Shown: positions 24,368 to 33,530 of the stretch, piece by piece
Layout: each line of letters begins with the position of its first letter
Numbering within the stretch: position 1 is the stretch's first letter
Source: Streptomyces griseoflavus
GTDB lineage: Bacteria > Actinomycetota > Actinomycetes > Streptomycetales > Streptomycetaceae
NCBI RefSeq assembly: GCF_014649995.1
Contig: NZ_BMUC01000006.1
Coordinates: 54,646 to 103,525, forward strand
Direction of reading: 5' to 3'
DNA length: 48,880 nucleotides
Notes under the pieces: model-generated
Databases searched by the model: none
What the model saw: the letters and a program-made list of their open reading frames with translations, nothing else
What the model was told of the DNA's origin: nothing
Translations under genes and position numbers: made by a program

Positions 24368-25942
24368 TCAGCGGGCAGGGTGGTCGTCCGCGAGAGCCCC
24401 GAGCGCGCGGAGCACGGGTGAGCGGCCCGCCCGCGGCACGGTCCACAGCACCTGTCCCCGTACGCCCCGGTCACCGAGGAGGGCGTTGGCCGCGAGGAAG
24501 CCGGTGGTGGCGGCCCGTTCCATGAGGGCGACCGGCAGGTCGCAGCGGATCGCGTCACCGGCCAGGACCAGCCACGGGTGCGGAGTGCGTACGGAGGGGC
24601 GGCGGCGGTGCGAACCGACCGGGAAGAGCGGGCAGTCCGAGCGCCACTCGTGCCGTGCGTCGACCACCCGCGCGTCCCCGGTCTCCGGGTAGATCCGGCG
24701 CAGCCGGTCCAGGAGCGTGTCCTGCACCTGTTCGGGTTCCGCCGCGGGGTCCACGGCGTAGGCGTGCAGTTCCACCACCGAACCGCCATTGCGTGCCGCC
24801 CAGCGTGCGGCTTCGCCCTCGTAGCGCTCCAGGACGCTGATGTTGTCCAGGCCGTCGTAGCCGCTGGTGCCGAGGAAGCCGGGGCGGTCGGAGCGGACCG
24901 GACGGTCGAGCCAGAGCCGGGAGACGAGGAACGGCGGGGCGGTGCGCAGGGCCGCGACGTCCTCCCGCCAGGCGGAGGTGCCCAGACCGGGTGACGACTC
25001 GACGATCCGGCGCAGTCCGCCGGTGTCGGTGGCGAGCACCACGGCCTGGTGGCGGTCGGTGCCGGCGTCGGTGCGCACCTGCGCTCCCCCGCCGTCCAGC
25101 GGGGAGATCTCGTGGGTCGGCGTCCCGGTGCGGACGTCGGCGCCGAGGCGCTGGAGGTAGTCGCCGAGCGGCTCCCACAGTGCCTGCGGGAACGGCTCGT
25201 CCGGCACGTCGAAGAGCAGCCCCTCGGACGAGCCGAGGAAGTAGATGTGGAACATCAGCAGCAGTTCGGCGGCGGACAGTTCCCGCGGGTCGGCGAAGAA
25301 GCTGCGGGAGAACACCTCGAAGGCCAGGTGGTGCGCCGCTTCCGGGAAGCGCACGCGCTCCAGGAAGTCGGTGGCGGTGACGTCGTCGAAGCGCTCGTAC
25401 ACCTCCGGCACGCGCACGTCGAGGAGCGGGAGCGCCGCCCGGGCGTCCATGGCGGCCAGGTCGCGCCAGCCGAAGGTGGGGCTCAGGGCGACGAATCCGA
25501 GCGCGCTGAGCGGCGGGGTCCGCGGGACGCGGGCGAAGCTGTCGGTCAGACCGCCGCTGTGCCGCAGGGGGTAGTCGGGCAGCGGGGTGAGCCGGGCGAG
25601 GGCGGGGTCGGTACGGCGGAGCAGACCGCGCAGGTTGTAGTACTGCCGGAAGAAGGCGTGGAAGCCGCGGCTCATGGTGACCGGTGAACCGTCCGCGAGG
25701 CGGGTGGGGTGGCCGGCGAGCCGGCCGCCGAGGGAGTCCTCCCGTTCGTAGAGGGTGACGCGGGCGCCGCGTTCGGCCAGCAGGGTGGCCGCGGCCAGGC
25801 CGGCGATGCCGCCGCCGATCACGCCGACGGACGGTTCGTCCCCGCGCCGGAACCGGGGTGCGCCGGGCCGGGGCATCAGGATCTCGGCCTTGCGGTCGCG
25901 GCCCCGCCGCGGGGTACCGCCGGAGCGGGTGCGAGGGGTCAT
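24368..25942 (-). CDS. crtU: Isorenieratene synthase (carotenoid desaturase/methyltransferase)
   Basis: 524 residues. FAD-binding N-terminus [20 protein letters not shown], then [14 protein letters not shown] and [20 protein letters not shown], and a C-terminal FAD motif [20 protein letters not shown]. This is the CrtU family, which desaturates the beta-ionone ring and shifts a methyl group to give the aromatic end groups of isorenieratene. The ATG at 25942 overlaps the crtY stop (ATGA), so the two are translated together; a longer frame upstream is the crtY tail in another phase. Unlike S. coelicolor and S. griseus, no crtT lies between crtU and crtY. Confidence 0.92.
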   Translation of the reverse strand: MTPRTRSGGTPRRGRDRKAEILMPRPGAPRFRRGDEPSVGVIGGGIAGLAAATLLAERGARVTLYEREDSLGGRLAGHPTRLADGSPVTMSRGFHAFFRQYYNLRGLLRRTDPALARLTPLPDYPLRHSGGLTDSFARVPRTPPLSALGFVALSPTFGWRDLAAMDARAALPLLDVRVPEVYERFDDVTATDFLERVRFPEAAHHLAFEVFSRSFFADPRELSAAELLLMFHIYFLGSSEGLLFDVPDEPFPQALWEPLGDYLQRLGADVRTGTPTHEISPLDGGGAQVRTDAGTDRHQAVVLATDTGGLRRIVESSPGLGTSAWREDVAALRTAPPFLVSRLWLDRPVRSDRPGFLGTSGYDGLDNISVLERYEGEAARWAARNGGSVVELHAYAVDPAAEPEQVQDTLLDRLRRIYPETGDARVVDARHEWRSDCPLFPVGSHRRRPSVRTPHPWLVLAGDAIRCDLPVALMERAATTGFLAANALLGDRGVRGQVLWTVPRAGRSPVLRALGALADDHPAR

Positions 25943-27192
25943 CGGTGGTTTTCTCCGTTTCGTGACAGGGGGTGGGTGCGGCGGGGCAGGAAGGGCAGTT
26001 CGAGCGCCGTGCGGAGCATGGGCAGCACGGGCGTGCGCAGTCCGATGCCCCATTCCTCCAGCGGTGAGGTGGCTCCGTCGAGGAAGCGCAGCAGGCGCTG
26101 CGGCGGGACGTGGCGGAACAGGCCGGTGAAGAAGTCCGGTCCGTCGATCCGTCCGGTGTCCAGGGCGCGCAGCAGTACCGCGTCCATCGCGAGGGCGCGC
26201 CACCCGTGGGGGGCGGGCACGGTTCCGTGCCCGTCGCGCAGGGCGGCCGCCACGGCCCTGCTCTGCCGCTGCACCGCGGCGAAGGTGTAGCCGGTGGCCG
26301 GACGCGTCGCGCCGCCCGCGGTCCCGATGCGGAAGACGGCCTTCCCCGTCCGGCGCGGGAAGCGGGCGTCGGTCATCGGGATGACGCCCTGCTCCGTCCG
26401 CTCCACGGTGAACGCGCCGAGGCCCAGGACGTCACGGCAGTAGTGGCCGAGCGCCGCCTCGTAGGCGTCGGCGGTCAGGGCGGCGCGGGAGAACTCGGTG
26501 TACTCCACGAGCGCCCGGTCCGGGGCCAGCGGCAGGACGTAGCCGAAGGCGAGCCCGTGCGCGGGCTGCGGCACCCGGAAGTCCATCAGGTCGGCGACCC
26601 GGGGATCGAACCGTTCGGTGTCGGTGCGCACGAACCAGCCGCGGAAGTGCTGGAGCAGCCGGGTGCGGGCCGGCGGCAGGGCGCGCGGCGGCCGCGAGTC
26701 GAACACGTGCCGGGCGCGCAGGTGCAGGGGCCGGCCCGTGGGAAGCGTGCACCGGACCACCGCGCCCCCGGGCCCGTCGTGCACCGAGTCCGCCGTCGCC
26801 CGCAGGAGCCGTCCGCCCGGGGAACGGTCCAGGAGTCCGTGGACGTGCTGTTCGAACGCGGTGGAGCGCACCATGCGGTAGGTGAACGGGGCCGGGTCGA
26901 CGGTGACGTCCCGGCCGTCGGCGCCGTGGACGCGCAGCACGGGCCAGGACGCGCAGACGACGTCGTCGAGGTCTCCGCCGCCCCGGTCCCAGTAGCACCA
27001 GGTCCGCTCGGCCGGCCGGAGCGGTCCGTCCGGCGGCTCGACCACGGTGACGGTGAGCCCGTCCGTCCCGGTCAGCCGGTGGGCGAGGCTGAGGCCGGCC
27101 GCGCCACCACCGAGGACGACCACGTCGGAGGTGTCGGCCGGGGGGCGCGTCCCGGGGGCCGCTGGTCGGTGCTCATGGCCGCTCACTTCCAC
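25939..27192 (-). CDS. crtY: Lycopene beta-cyclase
   Basis: 417 residues, CrtY type. [20 protein letters not shown] near residue 23 binds [26 protein letters not shown] and [20 protein letters not shown] are the conserved middle region; [20 protein letters not shown], then [20 protein letters not shown] is the C-terminal signature. It closes both ends of lycopene to beta-carotene. The start is GTG at 27192 with a GGAG site six bases before; crtU follows with a 4-base overlap. Confidence 0.9.
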   Translation of the reverse strand: MEVSGHEHRPAAPGTRPPADTSDVVVLGGGAAGLSLAHRLTGTDGLTVTVVEPPDGPLRPAERTWCYWDRGGGDLDDVVCASWPVLRVHGADGRDVTVDPAPFTYRMVRSTAFEQHVHGLLDRSPGGRLLRATADSVHDGPGGAVVRCTLPTGRPLHLRARHVFDSRPPRALPPARTRLLQHFRGWFVRTDTERFDPRVADLMDFRVPQPAHGLAFGYVLPLAPDRALVEYTEFSRAALTADAYEAALGHYCRDVLGLGAFTVERTEQGVIPMTDARFPRRTGKAVFRIGTAGGATRPATGYTFAAVQRQSRAVAAALRDGHGTVPAPHGWRALAMDAVLLRALDTGRIDGPDFFTGLFRHVPPQRLLRFLDGATSPLEEWGIGLRTPVLPMLRTALELPFLPRRTHPLSRNGENHR

Positions 27193-27293
27193 GCTTCACT
27201 CCGGGGACGGGGTCGACGGTTCTCTGGTGCACTTCGGGTCGTTCACTCATTCGGGCCGACGGCCCGTCATGGATGCGGTGGCCGGTGACCGGT

Positions 27294-28553
27294 TCAGCGG
27301 TGTGTCCCCGGCCGTCCCAGGTCGGCGAGGACCTCCCGTGCGGCGCGCGTGCCGGACGCCAGGGCGCCCTGCACCGATCCGGTCGCCCTGTGGTCCCCGC
27401 ACACGTACCGGCCGGGGCCGAAGCGGGTCGTGCGGCTCAGCGGCCAGGGCGGGAGCATCGCCGGGAGCGCGCCCTCGACGGTGCGGGCGGCGACCTGGCT
27501 CCAGCCGCTCGTGCCCGTGCCGTACAGGTCGGCCAGCCGGCGGCGTACCGCGTCCGCGGTGCCGGGCCGGTCCTCGCCCAGGACCGAGGTGGAGACGAGC
27601 GCGGTGCCGGGCGGCGCGTAGGTGGGAGCGGCCTCGCTGAGCACGCAGGTGTTGAGGATCGCGCCGGTGCTGTCCGTCATCAGGGTCGGCTCCGCCAGCG
27701 GTGTGCGGTCGGTCGCGTGGTAGTAGGTGGTGACGGTGCGTCCGTCCGGGACGGGCAGGCCCGGCAGCAGGCGGGCGGCGGTCACCGCGTCCGTGGCGAC
27801 CACCACGGTGCCGGCCGCCACCTCGCTGCCGTCCCCCAGGAGCACTCCCGCGTCGGTGACTTCGGCGACGGGCGTCTCCGGCCGCAGGACGCCGTCGGGC
27901 AGATCGTCGGCGAGCCGGGCCGGGACCGCCCCGATGCCGGCGGCGGGCAGGCACAGGGTGCCGCGGGCCATGCTCCGCCAGACCAGGTGGAAGAAGCGGG
28001 CGGAGGTCTCCAGACGGTCCTCGAGGAACACCCCGGACAGGAACGGCCGCAGCACGTGGGCGATCACCGCGTCCGACAGGAACGCGCGGGACAGGGCCTC
28101 GGAGGTCGAGCGGTCCGCGCGGTGTTTCAGCAGGTCCGCGGGGAGCACCGTGTCGCGGGCGGTGAGCGCCGCCAGCGCGGCCAGGTCACGGGCCGTCAGA
28201 CCGTTGCCCGGCAGCAGCGCGCGTGCCGCGCCCGGGCTCCGGGTCGGGTCGGCGAGGCGCAGCGGTCCGCCCGGGGTGTGGGCGATGACGCCGGCGGTGA
28301 ACGGCCGCAGCCGCAGGCTCCTGAGGTCCAGGCGTCGTTTCACCTGCGGATAGGAGGTGTTGAAGACCTGGAAGCCGCGGTCCAGCAGGAACCCGTCCTG
28401 CCGGTCGGTACGCATGCGGCCCCCCGGCCGGTCGGACCCCTCCAGCAGGGTCACCCGCAGTCCGGCGCGGCACAGGTCCAGCGCGCAGGCCAGGCCGGCC
28501 AGGCCCGCGCCGACCACGACGGCGTCCGGTGCCCCGCGGTGTTCGTCGGTCAT
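27294..28553 (-). CDS. litQ: FAD-dependent oxidoreductase (LitQ-like)
   Basis: 419 residues of the amine oxidase/phytoene-desaturase-like class: DAVVVGAGLAGLACALDLCR, LLEGSDRPGGRMRTDRQDGF, LLDRGFQVFNTSYPQV, and the C-terminal RYVCGDHRATGSVQGALASG. The GAAGGAGGA site is well placed. It lies downstream of litR on the same strand with 107 bases between, the same arrangement as litRQ in S. coelicolor. The substrate is not known; a carotenoid-related role is inferred from the neighbours. Confidence 0.82.
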   Translation of the reverse strand: MTDEHRGAPDAVVVGAGLAGLACALDLCRAGLRVTLLEGSDRPGGRMRTDRQDGFLLDRGFQVFNTSYPQVKRRLDLRSLRLRPFTAGVIAHTPGGPLRLADPTRSPGAARALLPGNGLTARDLAALAALTARDTVLPADLLKHRADRSTSEALSRAFLSDAVIAHVLRPFLSGVFLEDRLETSARFFHLVWRSMARGTLCLPAAGIGAVPARLADDLPDGVLRPETPVAEVTDAGVLLGDGSEVAAGTVVVATDAVTAARLLPGLPVPDGRTVTTYYHATDRTPLAEPTLMTDSTGAILNTCVLSEAAPTYAPPGTALVSTSVLGEDRPGTADAVRRRLADLYGTGTSGWSQVAARTVEGALPAMLPPWPLSRTTRFGPGRYVCGDHRATGSVQGALASGTRAAREVLADLGRPGTHR

Positions 28554-28660
28554 GCTGCTCCTCCTTCGGCGGCGGACCGCGGCCGCGACCGCCGGCCCAG
28601 CGGACCACGTTCCCCGGGCCGATGCCAGGCACCACGACCGAGTGCCCGGACGACGGCGTC

Positions 28661-29662
28661 TCACCGGGCGACGACCGACTCCAGGGCGGCGACGGCCTCG
28701 GCGAGCCCCACCGGACGCGCCACGCCGGGCACCGCCCGCCCCGCCCAGCCCGGCCCGAGGGTGAGGACGGCCGGCTTGCGGCGGGCACCGCGCACCCCCC
28801 ACTCCATGCCGGCCACGTGCTGGGCCAGCGGCCGGCTGGCGGTGGTGCGGGACTGGGCCCACAGCCCGACGGCGGCCGGCCCGGTCCTGCGCACCGCCGC
28901 GACGAGCGACTCGACCGGCAGGGCCCCGCCGAACATGCGCACCGGGATGCCCCGCTCCGTCAGTGCGGCGGACAGCACCTCCAGCGCGAGGGTGTGGCTC
29001 TCCCCCGGCACGCAGGCGAGCACCGTGGTGGCGCCCGGGCGGTCGGCGACCGTGTCGGGCGAGGTGCGGCGCAGCGCGCCGGAGACGTGCCAGGAGAGGA
29101 AGTGCTCGACCTCCACGTACCTCTCCCCCGACGTCTCCCACTTGCGGCCGACGGCCTGGAGGGTGGGCACGATCACCTCCGTCCAGGCGGCGACCAGTCC
29201 GTGTTCGGTGATCGCGGCGAGCAGCAGCCGGTCCAGTGCGGCGGCGTCCAGCCGCAGGGCGGCGCGGGCGATGCCCTTGCACTCCTGGCGCGCGTCACCG
29301 AGCCGTAGTCCGCTGCCCGCCCGGCTGCGGGCCGGCGCGCGTCGTGCCGGCGCGGCCCGCGGGCCGGCCGGGGCCGCTTCGGGCGGCTCCTCGCTGCGGG
29401 CCAGGCGTGCGGCCTCGGCCGGGGGGAGCCCGTCCGCCGTCAGCGCGCACATCCGCTCCAGCCGCGCCACGTCCGCCGCGGTCCAGCGCCGGTGCCGGCC
29501 TCCGGTGTGCTGGTCGGGCCCCAGTCCGTAGCGGCGGTCCCAGGTGCGGACCGTGGTGGGGGCCACGCCCAGGCGCCTCGCCACCTCCCCGGTGGTCAGC
29601 CCGCCGGCCGGCGGGACGCCCTCGCCGTCGCGGTGCCCGCCGCTCTGCGTCAGCTCGCTCAT
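28661..29662 (-). CDS. litR: MerR-type, B12-binding light-response regulator
   Basis: 333 residues. A MerR helix-turn-helix at 22-71 (GLTTGEVARRLGVAPTTVRT, WDRRYGL) is followed by a helical bundle and a cobalamin-binding domain. In CarH/LitR photoreceptors a Trp-x9-Glu-His motif and a downstream His hold adenosylcobalamin. Here Trp175, Glu186-His187 and His223 (PGESHTLAL) are present, but the first spacing is x10. Family members repress in the dark and are released when light breaks the Co-C bond; in S. coelicolor LitR is needed for light-induced litS expression. Divergent from litS over a 16-bp inverted repeat. The ATG at 29662 lacks a strong ribosome site and is six bases after TACGAT, so the mRNA may be leaderless. 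Confidence 0.87.
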   Translation of the reverse strand: MSELTQSGGHRDGEGVPPAGGLTTGEVARRLGVAPTTVRTWDRRYGLGPDQHTGGRHRRWTAADVARLERMCALTADGLPPAEAARLARSEEPPEAAPAGPRAAPARRAPARSRAGSGLRLGDARQECKGIARAALRLDAAALDRLLLAAITEHGLVAAWTEVIVPTLQAVGRKWETSGERYVEVEHFLSWHVSGALRRTSPDTVADRPGATTVLACVPGESHTLALEVLSAALTERGIPVRMFGGALPVESLVAAVRRTGPAAVGLWAQSRTTASRPLAQHVAGMEWGVRGARRKPAVLTLGPGWAGRAVPGVARPVGLAEAVAALESVVAR

Positions 29663-29675
29663 GACCCCATCGTAC

Positions 29676-29716
29676 GACGCACAAACGACGCATGTTGTCT
29701 GCGTCGTTTGTGCGTC
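29676..29716. promoter_or_regulatory. Perfect 16-bp inverted repeat, probable LitR operator
   Basis: GACGCACAAACGACGC at 29676-29691 and its exact reverse complement at 29701-29716, separated by 9 bases. It occupies the short litR-litS intergenic gap (94 bp), 41 bases before litS and 13 from the litR start. On the minus strand TACGAT (29669-29674) follows it as a candidate litR -10. Nothing else of this kind is nearby, and it suits a dimer or tetramer of LitR controlling both genes. Confidence 0.75.
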
Positions 29717-29756
29717 CAAGACTGGGACTCACGCGCTCGGCAGGAGGAGTCAGGCC

Positions 29757-30365
29757 ATGAGCACCCATACGCGACCCACCACCGTCCTTGTCCCACCCGT
29801 GGAAGAGACCCGGTACGAGGAGGAACTGGCCCGGGGGCTCGTCGCCGCCGACGAGGAGGCGTTCGCGGCGATCTACCGGCGCTGGGGCTCACTCGTGCAC
29901 ACCATGGCCGCCCGGTCCCTCGGCGACGCCCACGAGGCGGACGACGTGACCCAGCAGGTCTTCATCGGCGCCTGGCGCGGGCGGCACGGCTTCCGTCCCG
30001 ACCGGGGCCCGCTCGGCGCCTGGCTGGTCGGCATCACCCGCCGCAAGATCGTCGACGCGCTGGCCGCCAGGACGCGGCGCCTGTCCCTCGCCGACTCGGC
30101 CGCCCACGCCGCCGCCCCCGCCGGGCCGGCCGCGGGGGCACCGGACGACGTGCTGGACCGGGTGCTGGTCGTCCAGGCCCTGTCCCGGCTGCCGCACGCC
30201 CAGCGTGAGGTGCTGTGCATGGCGTTCTACGAGGACCTGACCCAGGTCCAGATCGCGGAGCGCACCGGCGTGCCCCTGGGGACGGTCAAGAGCCACGCCC
30301 GCCGCGGTCTGCACCGGCTGCGCCGGGTGATCGAGCAGGGCCGGGAGACCGGCGCGGGCGCGTGA
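29757..30365 (+). CDS. litS: ECF-type RNA polymerase sigma factor
   Basis: 202 residues with sigma region 2 (EEAFAAIYRRWGSLVHTMAA, EADDVTQQVFIGAWRGRHGF) and region 4 (LSRLPHAQREVLCMAFYEDL, TQVQIAERTGVPLGTVKSHA RRGL). Ribosome site AGGAGG at 29742-29747. By position and by analogy with S. coelicolor, this is LitS, the sigma that transcribes the crt genes under light. It heads litS, a DUF4397 protein, a sortase and a zinc-finger protein, all on the plus strand. Confidence 0.9.
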   Translation: MSTHTRPTTVLVPPVEETRYEEELARGLVAADEEAFAAIYRRWGSLVHTMAARSLGDAHEADDVTQQVFIGAWRGRHGFRPDRGPLGAWLVGITRRKIVDALAARTRRLSLADSAAHAAAPAGPAAGAPDDVLDRVLVVQALSRLPHAQREVLCMAFYEDLTQVQIAERTGVPLGTVKSHARRGLHRLRRVIEQGRETGAGA

Positions 30366-30472
30366 CCGATCCGGAGAATCCGTGCCCCGGGCGCATCCGC
30401 GGCACCTCACCAGCAGGAAACAGGACCGAGACTCCGCAGCGTGCGAAGACTCCTTCGAAAGGGATGATCCCC

Positions 30473-31312
30473 ATGACCTCCCGGACCCCCCTCACCCTCG
30501 CCGCCTCGGCCGGTGCCTGCGCGCTCGCCCTCGGGGTGGCCGCGCCCGCCGTGGCGGCTCCCGACGCCGAACAGAAGACGGCCATGGTGTCGGTCTTCCA
30601 CGGCATCCCCGGGATGACGGTCGACGTCTACGCCAACGGCAAGGCGCTGCTCAGCGACTTCAAGCCGGGCACGGTGACCGAGCCGCAGTCCCTCGACGCC
30701 GGCACCTACGACATCCAGATCTTCGAGGCGGGCCAGAACCCCGACGGCACCCCCGCCCTCGAGAAGGAGGTGAAGGTGCCCGAGGGCGGCAACGCCACGA
30801 TCGCCGCCCACCTCTCCGCCGACGGCAAGCCCGAACTGACGGCCTTCTCCAACGACGTGTCCAAGGTCGACCCGGGCAAGTCGCGCCTGACGGTCCGCCA
30901 TGTCGCCGCGGCACCGGCCGTGGACGTGCGGGCCGGCGGACAGCCCGTCTTCAGCGACCTGACCAACCCGAACGAGGACACCGCGGCGGTCGACGCGGGC
31001 ACGGTCGAGGCCGACGTCGTCCTCGCCGGGACGAACACCGTGGCCATCGGGCCGGCCGACCTGAACCTCCAGGAGGGCACGAGCAACGTCGTCTACGCCT
31101 GGGGCAGCGCCAACGACAAGAACCTGGCCCTCGCCACCCAGAAGTTCAGCGGCATGGAGTCCACGCCCAACGGCGTGCACGCGGGCGGCAGCGGTGCCGC
31201 CGCCGCCTCGCCGAACTCCTCCGACGCGTGGCTGGCCTGGGCCGCCGCGACCGGAGCGGTCACGGTCACCGGTGTCCTGGTGGCCCGCCGCTACGCGGGC
31301 CGGCGTGCCTGA
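30473..31312 (+). CDS. DUF4397 surface protein
   Basis: 279 residues. A Sec signal peptide at 1-26 (LTLAASAGACALALGVAAPA), one or two DUF4397 beta domains (MVSVFHGIPGMTVDVYANGK; LTVRHVAAAPAVDVRAGGQP), a Ser/Gly/Ala spacer and a C-terminal hydrophobic helix with positive tail (WLAWAAATGAVTVTGVLVAR, then RYAGRRA). This is the outline of a sorted or membrane-anchored wall protein, but there is no LPxTG-like pentapeptide before the helix. The ATG at 30473 has AAAGGG upstream; an earlier ATG nine bases before would place the site too close. The stop overlaps the sortase start by eight bases. Confidence 0.8.
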   Translation: MTSRTPLTLAASAGACALALGVAAPAVAAPDAEQKTAMVSVFHGIPGMTVDVYANGKALLSDFKPGTVTEPQSLDAGTYDIQIFEAGQNPDGTPALEKEVKVPEGGNATIAAHLSADGKPELTAFSNDVSKVDPGKSRLTVRHVAAAPAVDVRAGGQPVFSDLTNPNEDTAAVDAGTVEADVVLAGTNTVAIGPADLNLQEGTSNVVYAWGSANDKNLALATQKFSGMESTPNGVHAGGSGAAAASPNSSDAWLAWAAATGAVTVTGVLVARRYAGRRA

Positions 31313-31949
31313 CACCGTGCGGCGTCCGGCCGTGGCGGCTGCCGGGCTGGCGGCCGCCACGGCGGCCGTCCTCGGTGTCGTGCTGCTGCCGCCGGGGTCG
31401 GGAGCGGCCCCGGCGGACTTCGGCGCCGGACCTCCGGTGCACACGGCGGCGGTGGCCGGCACGCCCGGCGCGGCACGGCAGGACGCCGTCCCGGTCCGGG
31501 AGGCTCCGCCCGAGCGGGTCCGGGTGGCCGGCGTCGGCCTCGACGCCCGTGTCGAGGCCGTCGGTGTGGCCCCGGAGGGCGACATGACCGTCCCCGACGA
31601 CCCCGCGGTGGTCGGCTGGTACCGCTACGGACCGGCGCCCGGCAGTCCCCAGGGGTCGGCCGTGCTCGTGGGGCACGTCGACACCGACACGGGCGACCTG
31701 GGCGAGTTCGCCGCGCTGCGCGACGTGGGGCGCGGCGAGACGGTCGAGGTGCGGCGGGCGGGGGCGGAGCCGGTGGTCTACCGCGTCGTCTCGCGCACCA
31801 CCGTCCCGAAGGACGAGCTGCCGCCGTCCGTCTTCCGCCGGACGGGCGCCCCGGTCCTCACCCTGATCACCTGCGCCCCGCCGTTCGAGCCCGAGCGGGG
31901 CGGCTACACGGCGAACCTCGTCGTCACCGCGGAGCCGGTGGACGGCTGA
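31305..31949 (+). CDS. Class E/F-like sortase
   Basis: 214 residues. N-terminal anchor (VAAAGLAAATAAVLGVVLLP), then the sortase domain with catalytic His124 (VLVGHVDTDTG), Cys190 (LTLITCAPP) and Arg198 (ERGGY). The family cleaves a sorting signal and joins the protein to another amine, often in the wall. The GTG start overlaps the DUF4397 gene by eight bases, so that protein is the obvious substrate even though its motif is unusual. Both are likely under the litS promoter. Confidence 0.83.
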   Translation: MPDTVRRPAVAAAGLAAATAAVLGVVLLPPGSGAAPADFGAGPPVHTAAVAGTPGAARQDAVPVREAPPERVRVAGVGLDARVEAVGVAPEGDMTVPDDPAVVGWYRYGPAPGSPQGSAVLVGHVDTDTGDLGEFAALRDVGRGETVEVRRAGAEPVVYRVVSRTTVPKDELPPSVFRRTGAPVLTLITCAPPFEPERGGYTANLVVTAEPVDG

Positions 31950-32019
31950 CGGCGTCGCTCCGCGAGTTGGACCAGCCCGTGCCCGCGGCGGTACGGGCCC
32001 CGAGACACCGGAGGTCGCA

Positions 32020-32439
32020 GTGGACCACGTGGATCCGGCGCACCTGGTGGAGCTGGCGCTCGGTCATGCGACCGGTGACGAGGACGTCGGCAACCTCCGG
32101 CACATCGCCTCGTGCCCGCGCTGCCGGGAGGAACTGCGGCGCACCACCCGTGTGGTGAGGTCGGCGCGCGGCGCCGAGGGCGCGGACCTTCCGGCCGCTC
32201 CCCCGGAGCACGTCTGGCAGCGGATCGTCGGGGAGCTGTCGCCCGGGACCGCCGCGCCCGCGACCGGCCGGAGCCGCCCCGGCCGGTCCGCGTGCGCGGT
32301 CCCCGCCGCCCGGGCACCCGGCGCCGGCCGGCGCGCGGTGTTCCTCGCGCTCGCCGTGGTCGTCGGTGCCGTCCTGCTCCGCAGGCTCCGGGCCGGGGCC
32401 GGCCGGGGACGCTGGGGGCGGCGCCGGCGGCCGTGGTGA
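32020..32439 (+). CDS. Zinc-finger anti-sigma-like membrane protein
   Basis: 139 residues. The anti-sigma zinc motif is His28-x3-Cys32-x2-Cys35 (HIASCPRC) in an N-terminal helical domain, followed by an Ala/Pro-rich linker and one membrane helix (AVFLALAVVVGAVLL). The outside part is only a short basic tail. GGAGGT before the GTG fixes the start. In many ECF loci the anti-sigma is encoded right after the sigma; here it is three genes on from litS, so it may hold LitS in the dark. That link is an inference. Confidence 0.7.
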   Translation: MDHVDPAHLVELALGHATGDEDVGNLRHIASCPRCREELRRTTRVVRSARGAEGADLPAAPPEHVWQRIVGELSPGTAAPATGRSRPGRSACAVPAARAPGAGRRAVFLALAVVVGAVLLRRLRAGAGRGRWGRRRRPW

Positions 32440-32471
32440 CGCCGTGCGTGCTGAGCGCCCCTTGCCCGGGC

Positions 32472-33491
32472 TCAGGAGCCGAACGCCCGCAGCCGGGCCG
32501 CGAGGGAGTCGACGGCCGCGGGGTTGCGGGGGCTCTCGACGAGATCGACGTAGTCGAGGACGACGATCCGGTCCTCGCGGACGGCCGAGACGTTGGCGAG
32601 CGGCTCGTAGGACCTGAGGAACGCGCGCTTCTGTTCCGCGCTGACGTCCCCGTAGTCGTTGATCACGATGACCTCGGGATCGCGGGCGACGACCGTCTCC
32701 CAGCCGACGGCGGTCCAGCTGTCCCGGAGGTCCTTCATGATGTGGTCGCCGCCGGCCCTGGTGATGATGTCGTGCGGTCCGGCGAAGGCGCCCGCGGTGA
32801 AGGGCTTGTCCTCCCCGCTGTCGTAGAGGAAGACCCTCGGCCGGTCGGCGCCCTTGGGTGCCTTCGCCTGTGCCGCGGCCACCCGCGCGCGGAACGAGGC
32901 GACGAGGGTCTCGGCCCTCTCCTCGACGTCGAACACCTTCCCGAGGTTGCGCAGGTCCGTGTAGAGCGCGTCGAGGGGTGCCATCACGCCGCGCGCCTTG
33001 CCCCGGCCGTTGCGGCACGACTCACTGAGCACGTACGAGTCGACGCCCAGGCGTCGCAGCGCGGCCGGCGTGAAGCCCTCGCCCTCGTCGAAGCCGTAGT
33101 TCCAGCCCGCGAAGACCAGGTCGGCGCGGGCGTCGAGCACCAGTTCCCTGGTGATCCGCTGCTTCGAGAGCCACGCGGTCTTCCGGTAGCCGTCCTTCCA
33201 CGGCACCGCCGTGAGGTCGCCCTTGTCGTCGGGCATGACGTATCCGGCCATGTGGTCCTCCAGGCCGAGGGCGAACATGATCTCGGTGATGCCGACGTCG
33301 TTGGTGACCACGCGCCGCGGAGCCCGTTCGAAGGTCCTCTTCTCCCCGCAGTTCTCGACGGTGACCGGATAGTGGCCGCCGGACGCCCGCTCCCCGTCCC
33401 CCTTCCCCTCCGGCGGTACCCGCGCACCGCAGCCGGTGACGGCGAGGGCCAGGACGAGGGCGAGGGCGGCACGGCGTACGGGATGCGGCAT
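32472..33491 (-). CDS. Lipoprotein substrate-binding component of the corrinoid-type ABC importer
   Basis: 339 residues, lipobox LAVTGC with Cys21, then a class III periplasmic-binding (BtuF/FecB-like) fold: RRVVTNDVGITEIMFALGLE, ELVLDARADLVFAGWNYGFD, RRLGVDSYVLSE, ARDPEVIVINDYGDV. The sequence type resembles proteins often annotated as F420-0 ABC transporter substrate-binding proteins. Because the operon is led by cobalamin riboswitches, uptake of a corrinoid or cobalt-related ligand is a better guess. It is last in the operon, 39 bases after the ATPase gene. Confidence 0.82.
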   Translation of the reverse strand: MPHPVRRAALALVLALAVTGCGARVPPEGKGDGERASGGHYPVTVENCGEKRTFERAPRRVVTNDVGITEIMFALGLEDHMAGYVMPDDKGDLTAVPWKDGYRKTAWLSKQRITRELVLDARADLVFAGWNYGFDEGEGFTPAALRRLGVDSYVLSESCRNGRGKARGVMAPLDALYTDLRNLGKVFDVEERAETLVASFRARVAAAQAKAPKGADRPRVFLYDSGEDKPFTAGAFAGPHDIITRAGGDHIMKDLRDSWTAVGWETVVARDPEVIVINDYGDVSAEQKRAFLRSYEPLANVSAVREDRIVVLDYVDLVESPRNPAAVDSLAARLRAFGS

Positions 33492-33530
33492 GGTGGTGAC
33501 TCCTTGGAGGTCGGGGCGGGAAGCGGCGGA

